Part shown: one piece after another, positions 1 to 11,883 of the stretch | How positions within the stretch are numbered: the first letter of the stretch is position 1 | Layout: every line of letters begins with the position of its first letter | From: Balaenoptera acutorostrata | Lineage: Eukaryota; Chordata; Mammalia; Artiodactyla; Balaenopteridae | Assembly (NCBI RefSeq): GCF_949987535.1 | Contig: NC_080080.1 | Location: forward strand, 57,758,668 to 57,822,667 | Length of the DNA: 64,000 nucleotides | Direction of reading: 5' to 3' | The notes under the pieces: model-generated | Told to the model about the DNA's origin: nothing | The model's input: only the letters and a program-made list of their open reading frames with translations | Databases searched by the model: none | Program-made: the position numbers and the translations under genes

Positions 1-540
1 ACATGCAAGATGTAATATCTTGTGTTTGGCAATCTTTATTTTATCTATTCCCTTGAGGAGAGTCTAAAATGTGTTTCAAAATAGTAAAGTCCTGGTAAGC
101 CCCCAGCTTGCAATAGAACAGTTCAGGTCAGCACAATTTTCAGTCTAGATTCCAGCTCCTTTCTTCCCTTGCAGTACTACCCTTCATTTTTTGTTCATTT
201 GTTTGTTTCCTAGAGAGTTACCATTTCCTGTACAAATGTAGGAATACGGAGAGGCAGCATGTGTGCGGATGGCTATCAGCATCTCAAGTCTCTATTCCCA
301 GCACCCACCTCCACTCCCACTACTTAAGGATTGGCAAAGAGAAAAAGATATGCCCTCTCCTACCTTAGGACCTCAAATACATGTTCTTAAAGAACAATGT
401 TATAAAGATGGAGATATGAATTATCTAAATGAACTTGTATTCATACTATACTGCATGTGCAGATTAGATACAAAGAAAATTTGAGACTTTACTTCTAGCC
501 ATGGTGTAGTGACAAGGATCTGGACTTACCTTTACACCAT
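1..540. other. Unique sequence, no gene seen
   Basis: Short open frames only, none with a recognisable protein. I see no exon of FABP12, the neighbour expected on this side of FABP4. Confidence 0.5.
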
Positions 541-1960
541 AAATGGCTAGAATACTGGACAAAATATATGAAGCAGCTATTTTTATATATTGAATTTACA
601 GGAAATACAGGACCATGATGTTTTAGAGAAGGTAAACACTTGAGGGGAAATCCCACCATTGTCCCAGTTTTCTGCCTGTGGACACTTCCCCAATGGGAGT
701 GCATGGAGGGGAATCACAAAAAGAGTACAGTGGTCTCACTGAGTTGAGAAGACAGAGATGGGAAGGTAGGGAGTTTGAGGCAGCTGGAAGATGTGGGGCA
801 GGGTTCTGGTGAGGAAAGATTTACAGAAAAAAGGGCTCTAGAAATCTGCTTTAAAATTCTTCTTCATTCTTGGCAAAATCCTCAGCTGCTCATGCATAGA
901 ATAAAACTTCAGAGGCCAGGGTTAGAATGACCAGAGGGTTGTAAACTGACAACTCACAGAGCTCATACAGGGCAGGGAGTTGTTTAAGCTCTTGCCAGAA
1001 TGGAGATCTTTGGTATTCAATTATGGGTCAGAGAGACCCCAGAAGGGTCTTCTCTTGGTACTAGAGCTAAACTATCCCCAGAATACAAGTGAGGTTAGAC
1101 CCACCTTAACAAAGGTTAAAAAAATCCTTGGAAGGATTAAGCTGATCTGCCAGTAACTTAAATTTCTGTGAGAACAAAGATCAATGCTCTTTGAAGGAAA
1201 ACAACATTCAGATACTCAACAATATTACATTCATTATGTCCATGCATCCAATCAAAAATTATTAAACACAACAAGAAAAAGGGATGGAAAATGAAATCCA
1301 TAGTGAGGAAAAAAAATCTGTCAGTAGTAACAGACCCAGAGATAACAGAGATGAGGCAACTAGCAGACACAGAATTTAAGATTGCTTTAAAACATATTAA
1401 TACTGGCATACCTTGGAGATATTGTGGGTTTGCTTCCAGATCACCACAATAAAGAAAATATCTCAATAAAGTGAGTCACACACTTTTCTTCATTTCCTAA
1501 TGCATATAAAAGTTAAATTTACACTATACGGTAGTCTATTAAGTGTGCAATAGCATATGCCTAAGAAAACAATGTACATACTTTAATTAAAAAAATAATG
1601 CCATTGAAAAAAGGCTCCAATAGATTTTCTCAATGAAGGATTGCCATAGAACTTTAATTCGTAAAAACAAAAAGTACAGTATCTGCAAAGTGCAATAAAG
1701 CAAAGCACAATAAAATGAGGTATGCCTGTATGCTGAAATGCTAAATGATTTAATGAAAACCTGAGCATAATGAGGAGATAAATGGAAAATAAAGCTTCTG
1801 GCAATGAAAAGTACAACATCTGAAATTAACATTTGCAGGATAGTTTAAGAACAGTTTAGAAACTGCAGAAGAAAAGATTAGTGAACTTGAAGACATAGCA
1901 ATAGAATCTATCCAGATTGAAGCATGGAGAGACGTGAAGACTGGAAACTGCTTTTGGCTA
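540..1960 (+). repeat. Old L1 5' region (5' UTR to ORF1), interrupted
   Basis: Phrases typical of old mammalian L1 5' ends appear: caaaatatatgaagcagcta near 566, and gcagaagaaaagattagtga near 1865 from the ORF1 coiled-coil region. The element is split by the Tigger element at 1403-1728 and is heavily mutated. Confidence 0.5.
1403..1728. mobile_element. Tigger-type (pogo) MITE, 326 bp
   Basis: Terminal inverted repeats ctggcatacc (1403-1412) and ggtatgcctg (1719-1728) match at nine of ten positions and are flanked on both sides by the TA duplication of Tc1/mariner-like elements. The interior resembles Tigger1 ends joined by a large deletion, with no transposase frame. Confidence 0.85.
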
Positions 1961-2287
1961 CAGAGAGATCCCAAGTTTAAACACCTTTCAGGAAGGAGGA
2001 GCAGCCACAATCCAATGACTGTTTGATATAAGGGTACAGTCATTGCAGGATGGGATCACAGGTGTGAGTCTCTAGAAGCCTACACCCCTGAAGCTGGGAT
2101 GGATGTGTGCCTCGGTCCTAAAAGGGGGATAAAGAATACCTTTTATTTTAAACAATCTTAGAATTGACTATGGAGGAGTACAAAAAAACTCTGATTTATA
2201 CAAATCCATTATGTGAAAAACCACGTAAAAATACACTGGTCTTCTATGCTTATTTTCCACAAAAAGGCTTCCTCTGAATGCTCAAAA

Positions 2288-2455
2288 TATTTTTAAAATT
2301 GATTTTTATTGGAGTATAGTTGATTTAAAATGTTGTGTTAGTTTCTGTTGTACAGCAAAGTGAATCAGTTATACATATACATGCATCCACTTTTTTAGAT
2401 TCTATTCCCATAAAGGTCATTACAGAGTATTGAGTAGAGTTCCCTGTACTACATG
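2288..2455 (-). repeat. L1 3' UTR end, left part of a split element
   Basis: Antisense L1 tail (ttggagtatagttgatt ... agagttccctgt). It resumes at 5219 after the nested L1. Confidence 0.8.
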
Positions 2456-2461
2456 GAAGGT

Positions 2462-5212
2462 CTTTTTTTTTTTTTCTTCGTTTATTTTTTATACAGCAGG
2501 TTCTTATTAGTTACCTATTTTATACCGATTAGTGTATATATGTCAATTCCAACCTCCCAATTTATCCCACTACCATCATGCCCCACTCCAGCTTTCCCCC
2601 TTTGGTGTCCATACGTTTGTTCTGTACATCTGTGTGTCCATTTCTGCCTTGCAAACCAGTTCATCTGTACCACTTTTCTAGATTCCACATATATGTGTTA
2701 ATATATGATATTTGTTTTTCTCTTTCTGACTTACTTCACTCTGTATGACAGCCTCTACGTCCATCCATGTCTCTAAAGATGACCCAATTTCATTCCTTTT
2801 TATGGCTGAGTAATATTCCATTGTATATATGTACCACATCTTCTTTATCTATTTGTCTGTCGATGGACATTCAGGTTGCTTCCATGACCTGACTATTGTA
2901 AATAGTGCTGCAATGAACATTGGGGTGCATGTGTCTTTCTGAATAATGGTTTTCTCTGGGTATACATCCAGTAGTGGGATTGCTGGGTCATATGGTAGTT
3001 CTATTTTTAGTTTTTTAAGGAACCTCCATACTGTTCTCCATAGTGGCTGTATCAATTTACATTCCCACCAACAGTGTAAGAGGGTTCCCTTTTCTCCACA
3101 CCCTCTCCAGCATTTGTTGTTTGTAGATTTTCTGATGATGTCCATTCTAACTGGTGTGAGGTGATACCTCATTGTAGTTTTGATTTGCATTTCTCTAATG
3201 ATTAGTGATGCTGAGCAGCTTTTCATGTTCCTCTTGGCCATCTGTATGTCTTCTTTGGAGAAATGTCTATTTAGGTCTTCTGCCCATATTTTGATTGGTT
3301 TGTTTCTTTTTTGAGTATTGAGCTGCATGAGCTGTTTATATATTTTGGAGATTAATCCTTTGTCTGTTGATTCATTTGCAAATATTTTCTCCCATTCTGA
3401 GGGTTGTCTTTTCGTCTTGTTTATAGTTTCCTTTGCTGTGCAAAAGCTTTTAAATTTCATTAGGTTCCATTTGTTTATTCCATTACTCTAGGAGGTGGGT
3501 CAAAAAAATCTTGGTGTGATTTATGTCAAAGAGTGTTCTTCCTATGTTTTCCTCTAAGAGTTTTATAGTGTCTGGTCTTACATTTAGGTCTTTAATCTAT
3601 TTTGAGTTTATTTTTGTGTCTGGTGTTAGGGAGTGTTCTAATTTCATTCTTTTATATGTAGCTGTCCAGTTTTCCCAGCACCACTTATTGAAGAGACTGT
3701 CTTTTCTCCATTGTATATCCTTGCTTCTTTTGTCATAGATTAGTTGACTATAGGTGCATGGGTTTATCTCTGGGTTTCTATCCTATTCCATTGATCTATA
3801 TTTATGTTTTTGTTCCAGTACCATATTGTCTTGATTACTGTAGCTTTGAAGTATAGTCTGAAGTCAGGGAGTCTAATTCCTCCAGCTCCATTTCTTTCCC
3901 TCAAGATTGCTTTGGCTATTCAGGGTCTTTTGTGTCTCCATACAAATTTTAAGACTTTTTGTTCTAGTTCTGTAAAAAAAAAAGTCATTGGTAATTTGAT
4001 AGGGATTGCGTTGAATCTGTAGATTGCTTTGGGTAGTATAGTCATTTTCTCAATATTGATTCTTCCAATCCACAAACATGATATATCTCTCCATCTGTTT
4101 GTGTCATCTTTGATTTCTTTCATCAGCGTCTTATACTTTTCTGAGTACAGTTCTTTTACCTCCTTAAGTAGGTTTATTCCTAGATATTTTATTCTTTATG
4201 TTGCAATGGTGAATGGGATTGTTTCCTTAATTTCTCTTTCTGATGTTTCATTGTTAGTGTATAGGAATACAAGAGATTTCTGTGCATTAATTTTGTATTG
4301 TGCAACTTTACCAGATTCATTGATTAGCTCTAGTAGTTTTCTGGTGGCATCTTTAGGATTATCTATGTATAGTATCACATCATCTGCAAACAGTGACAGT
4401 TTTACTTTTTTCTTTTCCAATTTGTATTCCTTTTATTTCTTTTCCCTCTCTGTTTGCCATGGCTTAGAGCAAATGCTTTCAGTTTTTCACCATTGAGAAT
4501 GATGTTTGCTGTGGGTTTGTCGTATATGGCCTTTATTATGTTGAGGTACGTTCTCTACAGCACTGGAGACTACAGGCTCTTTGGTGGGGCTAATGGTGAA
4601 CTCTGGGAGGGCTCACGCCAAGGAGTACTTCCCAGAACGTCTGCTGCTTGTGTCCTTGTCCCCACAGTGGGCCACAGCTGCCCCCCGTCTCTGCAGGGAA
4701 CCCTCCAACACTAGCAGGTAGGTCTGGTTCAGTCTCCTGTGGGGTTACTGCTTCTTCCCCCTGAGTCCTGATGCGCACACTACTTTGTGTGTGCCCTCCA
4801 AGAGTGGAGTCTCTGTTTCCCCCAGTCCTGTCAAAGTCCTGCAATTAAATCCCGCTAGCCTTCAAAGTCTGATTCTCTGGGAATTCCTCCTCCCGTTGCT
4901 GGACCCCCAGGTTGGCAAGCCTGTCGTGGGTCTCTGAACCTTCACTCCAGTGGGTGGACTTCTGTGGTATAATTGTTCTCCAGTTTGTGAGTCACCCACC
5001 CAGTGTTTATGGGATTTGATTTTATTATGATTGCACCCCTCCTACCATCTCATTGTGGCTTCTCCTTTGTCTTTGGATGTGGGGTATCTTTTTTGATGAC
5101 TTCCAGTGTCTTTCTGTCGATGATTGTTCAGCAGTTAGCTGTGATTCTGGTGCTCTCACAAGAGGGAGTGAGCACACGTCCTTCTACTCTGCCATCTTGA
5201 ACCAATCTCCCA
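2462..5212 (-). mobile_element. L1 retrotransposon with both ends but a large internal deletion, nested in an older L1
   Basis: On the minus strand the element starts at the L1 5' UTR (gattggttcaagatggc, near 5207-5191) and ends in a poly-A (poly-T at 2462-2475). From 5212 down to about 4560 it is 5' UTR, then it jumps straight into ORF2 reverse transcriptase text. ORF1 and the ORF2 endonuclease are missing. The C-terminal ORF2 frame is open from 3460 to 2849, with the L1-typical [20 protein letters not shown] segment. Flanks carry a short gaaggt duplication (2456-2461 and 5213-5218). Confidence 0.85.
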
Positions 5213-5275
5213 GAAGGTTCTTATTAGTTATCTATTTTATATTTGGTAGTGTGTGTATGTCAGTCTTAAAGTTTG
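5213..5275 (-). repeat. L1 3' UTR end, right part of the split element
   Basis: ggttcttattagttatct continues the tail interrupted at 2455. Confidence 0.65.
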
Positions 5276-5384
5276 TAAAATGAATTTACACATGACCATA
5301 AATTATTTAAAACAAAGCTGCTTTTCTTGATAAATAAGCTATAAGAGAACAGAGATTTTTTTTGTTATTGTTATTTTGGTTTAT

Positions 5385-5480
5385 TGTACCCCAAGTATCT
5401 AGAATGATGCTGGGTATACTTAGAAGTGCTAGGTAAATGTTGAATGAAGGCTGAATAAATCAATAAATGAATTGAGTTCT
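5385..5480 (+). repeat. L2-like tail
   Basis: tctagaatgatgctgggta followed by gaatgaaggctgaataaat resembles a mammalian L2 3' end. Confidence 0.4.
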
Positions 5481-5960
5481 ATTACACATGAAATAGAATT
5501 TCCTATTTCTTTCCTCAAGGTGGTGCTGTGTACAGTATAAATGGTCACTTAAGCAATATCATTTTTTTCTAATATTGCCTTGATATCTGATCAGTTTCCT
5601 TGTATTATGTGTCCTTTTTGTTTTTTAAAAGGCTTCTCATCTTTCCAAACTCTTAATCTTTTAAATTTATTTTCTTTCCTGGAAGAGGCTTTACAAGATT
5701 GTCAGAGGTGTTGGCTTTCTTGTCTTTTCCTCCCACCATTTATCTCTACCAAACTGTACAAGCAAATCTCCCTTTGAACCCTTGAAAGATATTACATATA
5801 CTGTTTCATTTCTACCTACTATGTCTATCATTTATCATAGAAGGATTTATCTGAAAAACTTCGAAACATTCAATGCTAAGTTTTCCATTTCTCTGTCCAT
5901 TGTTTTTTTCTAGCTGTTTATTGTCAAGTATTTTTTTTCTTCAACTTTAAACTAACTACT
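5480..5960. other. Unique sequence, nothing recognised
   Basis: AT-rich, no exon-like frame and no clear repeat. Confidence 0.4.
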
Positions 5961-5964
5961 CCTT

Positions 5965-6725
5965 TATAAAGTAATGGTTTTATTGAGATATAATAGGCAT
6001 AGAATAACTGCACATATTAAATTATGTAATTTGATATGTTTTGGAATATACATACACTTGTGAAACCATCACCACAATCAAGATAATGAGCATAGCCATT
6101 GTTCTTAAGTCTCCTTGCTTCCCTTAGTAATCCCTCCCCACTCTCTCCCTCCCAACTCATCCCACAATCAAAAGGCAACCTCTGATCTGCTTTCTGTCAC
6201 TATAATTGTTTTTATTTTCTAGAGTTTTAAGTAAATGGAATCATACACCATTTACTCTTTTTCTTCTGGCTTCTTTCACTCATCATAAATATGTGTATCA
6301 GTCATTCATTTGTTTTTATTATTGTGCAGTATCTCATTACATGGATATACCACAATTGGTTTATTCATTCATTTTTTATGTACTCTGGGGTCCTTTTGAG
6401 CTTTTGGCTATTACAAATAAAGCTGCTGTAAACATTTGTACCATAGACTTTTGCATGGATGTTTTCATTTCTCTTGAGTAAATATCTAGGAGTGGAATTA
6501 CTAAATCATATGGTAAAAGAATGCTTAACTTTTAAAGAAACTGTCAAATTATTTTCCAAAGTGGATGTACTATTTAATATTCCTACCAGCAGTGTATGAG
6601 AGTGTCAGTTTCTTCACATCCATGCCAACACTTGGTATAATCAGTCTTTTTAATTTAGCTATCCTGATATGTGTATAATGATGACTGATCACTTTTTAAG
6701 ACCAATTTCTTATGTTTAGATACAT
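5965..6725 (-). repeat. Old L1 (L1M type) 3' region
   Basis: tttattgagatataatagg at the left is the antisense L1M 3' UTR signature. Further right, gtttttattattgtgcagta and the ggtcctttt segment continue into 3' UTR/ORF2 sequence with many mutations. Confidence 0.7.
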
Positions 6726-7456
6726 TTTCAGTTTTTTATGAATTCCATAAAATTTTATATATACTGGCATTATCATTAGACATAAAGGAAAAAATATATG
6801 AATGAAGAAAAATATGCCTTTTAAAAATGGAAAGAGTGTGGTTAGTTATTCTTAAAAAGATTGACTCTAGATACAATAAGATCCATGTATCATTAGCCTT
6901 GAATAAAGGAGGGACTAGCATAGGTGTAGGAGGAATAACTTGATTGATATCATGACACCATTTCCTCATTCTCCTCTACCTCTTTGATATCTCCTTCTCT
7001 CAGGAGTCCTCAAATGACACCATTTATTCCCTTTGGCTCTTCAAAGTTTTTCTGTCTTTTAAAACCAAGTATGGCTGGGGAAATGGTTACTTTAAGGTCA
7101 CTTGACTCCTAACACTGGATGAGTTCACATCTTAAGAGTTCTTATGAGGAAGGAATGCAGATGGGTCAGATAGGGACTGAGATGTCTGGGGGCTGCAGGC
7201 TGCTGATCTAACTCCCACCCTCAGGGGAGTCTCCCTTCTCTTTGCCCTCTACAAAACTGTAAAGATTCAGCTTACTCAAGTGTGCAAATTCCAGACTGAG
7301 CTCTGGGAAGCACAAAAGTGTGCTATGCCCACTCCACCTCTGAGTATACACTGGCTTAGCAAAGATATTGTGACTTCTTTCACAGTATTCATGCAAAATG
7401 TATATTCCAAGCACACATTTATATTAATGCAAATATAAAACATTTCAATTAAACAT
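6725..7456. other. Unique sequence, nothing recognised
   Basis: Only short open frames with no protein similarity that I recognise. Confidence 0.4.
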
Positions 7457-7465
7457 AACAAATGT

Positions 7466-7787
7466 GGGCTTCCCTGGTCGTGCAGTGGTTGAGAATCCGC
7501 CTGCCAATGCAGGGGACATAGGTTCGAGCCCTGGTCTGGGAAGATCCCACGTGCCGCGGAGGAACTAGGCCCGTGAGCCACAACTACTGAGCCTGCGCGT
7601 CTGGAGCTTGTGCTCCGCAACAAGAGAGGCCGTGATAGTGAGAGGCCCGCGCACTGCGATGAAGAGTGGCCCCTGCTTGCCGCAACTACAGAAAGCCCTT
7701 GCACAGAAACGAACAACACAGAAATCCAACACAGCCAAAAAAAAATAAATAAATTAATTAATTAAAAAAATAAAACAAACAAAAAAA
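7466..7787 (+). mobile_element. CHR-type SINE
   Basis: tRNA-derived head (ggcttccctggtcgtgcagt), B-box-like ggttcgagccctgg and a degenerate A-rich tail. Flanked by a direct repeat aacaaatgt (7457-7465 and 7788-7795, to within a base). Confidence 0.93.
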
Positions 7788-7901
7788 ACAAATGTAAGCC
7801 AGTATTTGTAAGCTACATGAGCAAAGAGAATATCCTAATTTATCGTTTTTCCCTCCTCCTCTCAGTCTCCTCTCTCAATGACTGGCATGTGATGTGCATG
7901 T

Positions 7902-7920
7902 GGGGGTGGGCGGGAGGGGG
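7902..7920 (+). other. G-quadruplex-capable tract
   Basis: Four G-runs of 5, 3, 3 and 5 separated by single bases (gggggtgggcgggaggggg). It is isolated in AT-rich DNA and not next to a recognised promoter. Confidence 0.7.
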
Positions 7921-8009
7921 ACATCAAAAATAAAATCATTTAAAATGCACCACATAGCGTTTTGAAGTTATAAGATGAGAACCAATAATTTGACAGAGTT
8001 TAACAATGG

Positions 8010-8190
8010 CTGCCATGCCACCTGGGTCACCTTGATCAAGCTATCAAACATTTCTATGCCTTCATCTGTAAAACAGGGATAATGATTGTACCCAAATCAT
8101 AGAGTTCTTGTGGCGATTAAACGATTTATTCTACAGAAAGCTCTTAGAACATTGCTTGGCACATAGTAAACACTAAGTATTAGATATAGT
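8010..8190 (+). repeat. MIR
   Basis: The core (ttcatctgtaaaacagggat) is followed by a tail (cttggcacatagtaaacact) in the order expected for MIR. Confidence 0.85.
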
Positions 8191-8654
8191 TAAGGAAGTA
8201 GACTCCAAAAATATTGTTTCTCAAAACTAAAGAAAATATAAGACAAAGGAATAGATAAATGGATATTCCAGACTCAAACCATTGATGAAATTAAAATCTT
8301 CCCTGCCTCAAAATTAATTTTAATCACTAGTAGTGGTTAATTTTGAGACAGGAGAGATTTTAATAACTTCTCAATAATATTCCTATTTTTGACTCTACTG
8401 ATCTACAGTTCCCATTAGCATTTATAACCTATTTCCTAATAGCAGTCTTCAGCTTATGTATTGTGACTTTATTGTTGAACTTGATCTATGCCCTTAGCCC
8501 TTTGCGATGTTACTATAGTTAGATACCTTGCTTTCCTCCCAACCTCTTAATGCAATTAATTCCTTCAACATAGATCTTTGTTAATTAGGACACAGATGGG
8601 CTAAAACTCTTGTAAAATGGAAACATTTATAAATCTTCTATTATCTAAATTAAT

Positions 8655-8765
8655 GGTTCTCAATTCTGGGGTGTCTGTTAGAAATTAGAACCTCTGCAGT
8701 GGGTGAGGGCATAAACTGGGGCCCAGAACCTGCATTTTCAAAAGAGTTTGCAGTATAGATAGATA
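8655..8765 (+). repeat. MER5A-like hAT fragment
   Basis: atggttctcaattctgggg then ggcccagaacctgcatttt matches the MER5A arrangement, strongly mutated. Confidence 0.55.
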
Positions 8766-10020
8766 TGTGTAAGCACGGTGTTGAACAAAATAATTCTTAT
8801 TAATTAGGATTATGACATTTTTGCTGCTTTCACAGAACTCTGGCTTGGAAGAGGGCTTGGAAATTTTCTACCCCTTCTAAATTTTTTTAATCTAGAGAAG
8901 GCATCTAAATTTCCCAAATTCTCACAGTGTAAAGGGCAGAAGTAAGGCTAAAGCAGCTTGATTCCCAGTGATCTTTACAATATATCATATTCTCCTTACC
9001 ATTTTAATGTAATTTTGAGGTCAGTTTCATTATTGTTAAATCAATGTGTTTTGGGAAAAATTAATATTTTTAATTTATTATGTTTTCACTCTTTTGGGAA
9101 CAGGAATAACACTGTTAAGTAAGAAGCAGAGTTAATTAAGCATATTGACTGTAAGGAAGAAACTGAACTAAAATTCACATATTTGTATCCCTTTTTTGAA
9201 TGAATAAACATGTATAAGAAAACATCATAATTATTATAGTTATCATCATCATCATTATCATCAATTCTTGGTTAAGTCACTAAATTGATTTAATTAATTA
9301 ATCTCAATCTTTGAAAACTTTAAGAGTTCTCTAAGACCCGTGAGAAATATAATTGCTGATGAAATGTCAAAATAATATCAAGCAAACTATTTGAGTCAGA
9401 GGACACTGGAAAATGGTTTTAACCTAGTCCCATAAATGAAACTTCCCAGTCCAGGCAATTACTTAAAATTCAGCAAAAATCTGAGACTATATAGTAGTTA
9501 GAAGGACTAACCCTATAAGAGAGGCAGGTGTAAGAGTGAAGATATTTTGAAGATACTCTCTCAGATTTCTCTTGATTAGAGCTACACCACTGAGCATCTA
9601 CTATGGAGGGGGTTTTAGTACCAGGTAAAATCTGAGAAATGAAGGTTCAGAGTGGAAAAGACCTATTTCACCTCAATTATGATCTTTACTTCATTGATTC
9701 AGGGCCAACTTATCTATTAGTCATAGTGGCACAGATCAAATGGTTCACAATACTTTTAGAGACCCATTAAAATTTTTAAATTTTGTTAAATCATAAGAAG
9801 AAGAATGAAGTTTTAGGGTCATAAAAGTGTTTTAAATTTTTTCTCACATCAGAAAAGAATAACATTTTTAGGGCCTTTATAATTTATTAAATTTGCCTAA
9901 AATAATAAAATATTTAAAGTTATATAAAATAATTTTTAATGTTGTTATTATTTTGTGGGAAGGACCTATGAAGGCAAAAAGTATGAGAGACCATGAAGGT
10001 CATAATGCTGCCCTGCATTG
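8765..10020. other. AT-rich unique sequence, nothing recognised
   Basis: No gene-like frame and no clear repeat apart from low-complexity AT and a short tcatcatcatcat run near 9242. Confidence 0.4.
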
Positions 10021-10034
10021 ATCCATTGACTTTC

Positions 10035-10430
10035 TTTCTTTTTTTCTTCCAGTTTTACTGAGGTATACTTGACATACAACATTGTATAAGTTTAAGGTGT
10101 ACAGCATAATGATCAGACAACATACAACATAAAGTGATTACCACTATAAGTTTAGTGAACTTCCATTATCTCATATAGATGCACTACAGAAATTGAAAAA
10201 AACTCTTTTCCCTTGTGATGATAACTCTTAGGATTTACTCTCTTGAAACTTTCGTATTTAACATACAACAGTGGTAATTATACTTAGCATGTTACATATT
10301 ACATCCCCAGTACTCACTTATCTTATAACTAGAAGTTTGTACCTTTTGACTGCCTTCATCCAGTTCCCCATTCCTCCCAACTCCTGCCTCTGGTAACCAC
10401 AGATCTCATATTGTTTTCTACAAGTTTGTT
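10035..10430 (-). repeat. L1 3' UTR fragment
   Basis: tactgaggtatacttgacat and aaggtgtacagcataatga are antisense L1 3' UTR text. Confidence 0.75.
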
Positions 10431-10431
10431 T

Positions 10432-11010
10432 GTTTTTGAAGTATAATTGACCTAAAACACTATGTTAGTTCCTGGTACACAACATAGAGAATCAATGTTT
10501 CTATACATTTCAAAAAGATCACCATGATGTCTAGTTACTATTTGTCACCATACAAAGATATTACATAGTTATTGACTATATTCCCAACACTGTGCATTCC
10601 ATACCCATGACATTTATTTTATAACTGAAAGTTTGTACCTGTTAATCTCCTCATCTATTTCTCTCCTTCCCCAACCCCTCCCTTCTGGCAACCATCTGTT
10701 TGTTCTCTGTATCTATGACTCTGTTTCTGTTTGGTTATGTTTGTTCATTTGTTTTGTTTTTTACATTCAACATATGCGTAAAATCTTATGGTAATTGTCT
10801 TTTTCTGTCTGACTTATTTCACTTAGTATAATAACCTCCAGGTGCATCCATATTGTCTAAAATGGCAAGATTCCATTCATTTTTATGGCTGAGTTATATT
10901 CCATTATATAAATAGATAGATAGATAGATATGGAAGCAACCTAAGTGCCCATCTATAGATGAATGGAGGAATAAGATGTGATCTATATCTAGATAGATAG
11001 ATAGATAGAT
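10432..11010 (-). repeat. L1 3' UTR/ORF2 end fragment with GATA repeats and a local inversion
   Basis: Antisense L1 up to the ggctgagttatattccatt motif near 10889. Then come (GATA)n at 10911-10930, a stretch in the opposite L1 orientation (10930-10988) and more (GATA)n. Confidence 0.75.
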
Positions 11011-11092
11011 ATAGAGAGATATATAGATCCCTTTTTGCTGCCTTTTTGTTTGTTTTTGTTTTTGTTTTCTCTTTTGCTTTCCTCTCCTTCCT

Positions 11093-11340
11093 CTTTTTAA
11101 ATTGAAGTATAGTTGATTTACAATATTGTGTTAGTTTCAGGTGTACAGCACAGCGATTCAGTTTTATATTTTTTTCAAAATCTTTTCCATTATAGGTTAT
11201 TATAAAATATGGAGTATAGTTCCCTTTGCTATACAGTAGGTCCTTGTTGGTTATCTATTTTGTATATAGTAGTGTGTATATGTTAATCTCAACCTCCTAG
11301 TTTATTCCTCCTCCACCCCCTTTTCCCCTTTGGTAATCAT
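11093..11340 (-). repeat. L1 3' UTR
   Basis: aattgaagtatagttgattt to cccctttggtaatcataag, antisense L1 tail. It is joined at 11341 to L1 sequence of opposite orientation. Confidence 0.85.
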
Positions 11341-11883
11341 AAGCCTCACACTGGTCAGAATGGCCATCATCAAAAAGTCTACAAATAATAAATCCTGGAA
11401 ATGGTGTGGAGAAAAAGGAACCCTCCTACACTGTTGGTGGGAATGTAAATTGGTACAGTCACTATGGAGAACAATATGGATGTTCCTTGGAAAACTAACA
11501 ATAGAGCTACCACATGATCCTGCAATCCTGCCCCTGGGCATATATCCAGAGAAAACCATAATTCAAAAAGATAAATGTACCCCCAATGTTCATTGCACTA
11601 TTTACAATAGAAAAGCAATGGAAACAACCTAAATGCCCATCAACAGATGAATGTATAAAGAAGATGTGGTGTATTTATACAATGGATTATTACTCTGCCA
11701 TAAAAAATCAAATAATGCCATTTGCAGCATTATCTCATGGATAGATCTAGAGATTGTCATACTAAGTGGAGTAAGCCAGACAAAGAAAGACAAATATCAT
11801 ATGATACTGCTTATATATGGAATCTAAAAAAAAAAAGATACAAATGAACTTATTTTCAAAACAGAAAGAGACTCACAGACATA
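11341..11883 (+). repeat. L1 ORF2 C-terminus and 3' UTR in inverted orientation
   Basis: An open frame on the + strand (11330-11632) holds the L1 ORF2 end with the [20 protein letters not shown] motif, followed by 3' UTR text up to gagactcacagacatag. Both neighbours are antisense L1, so this block is inverted relative to them. Confidence 0.85.

Noticed and set aside
2849..3460. 203-residue open frame on the minus strand and a similar frame at 34230-34637
   Set aside because: These are C-terminal ORF2 remnants of L1 with no intact start, endonuclease or full reverse transcriptase, so they are annotated as L1.
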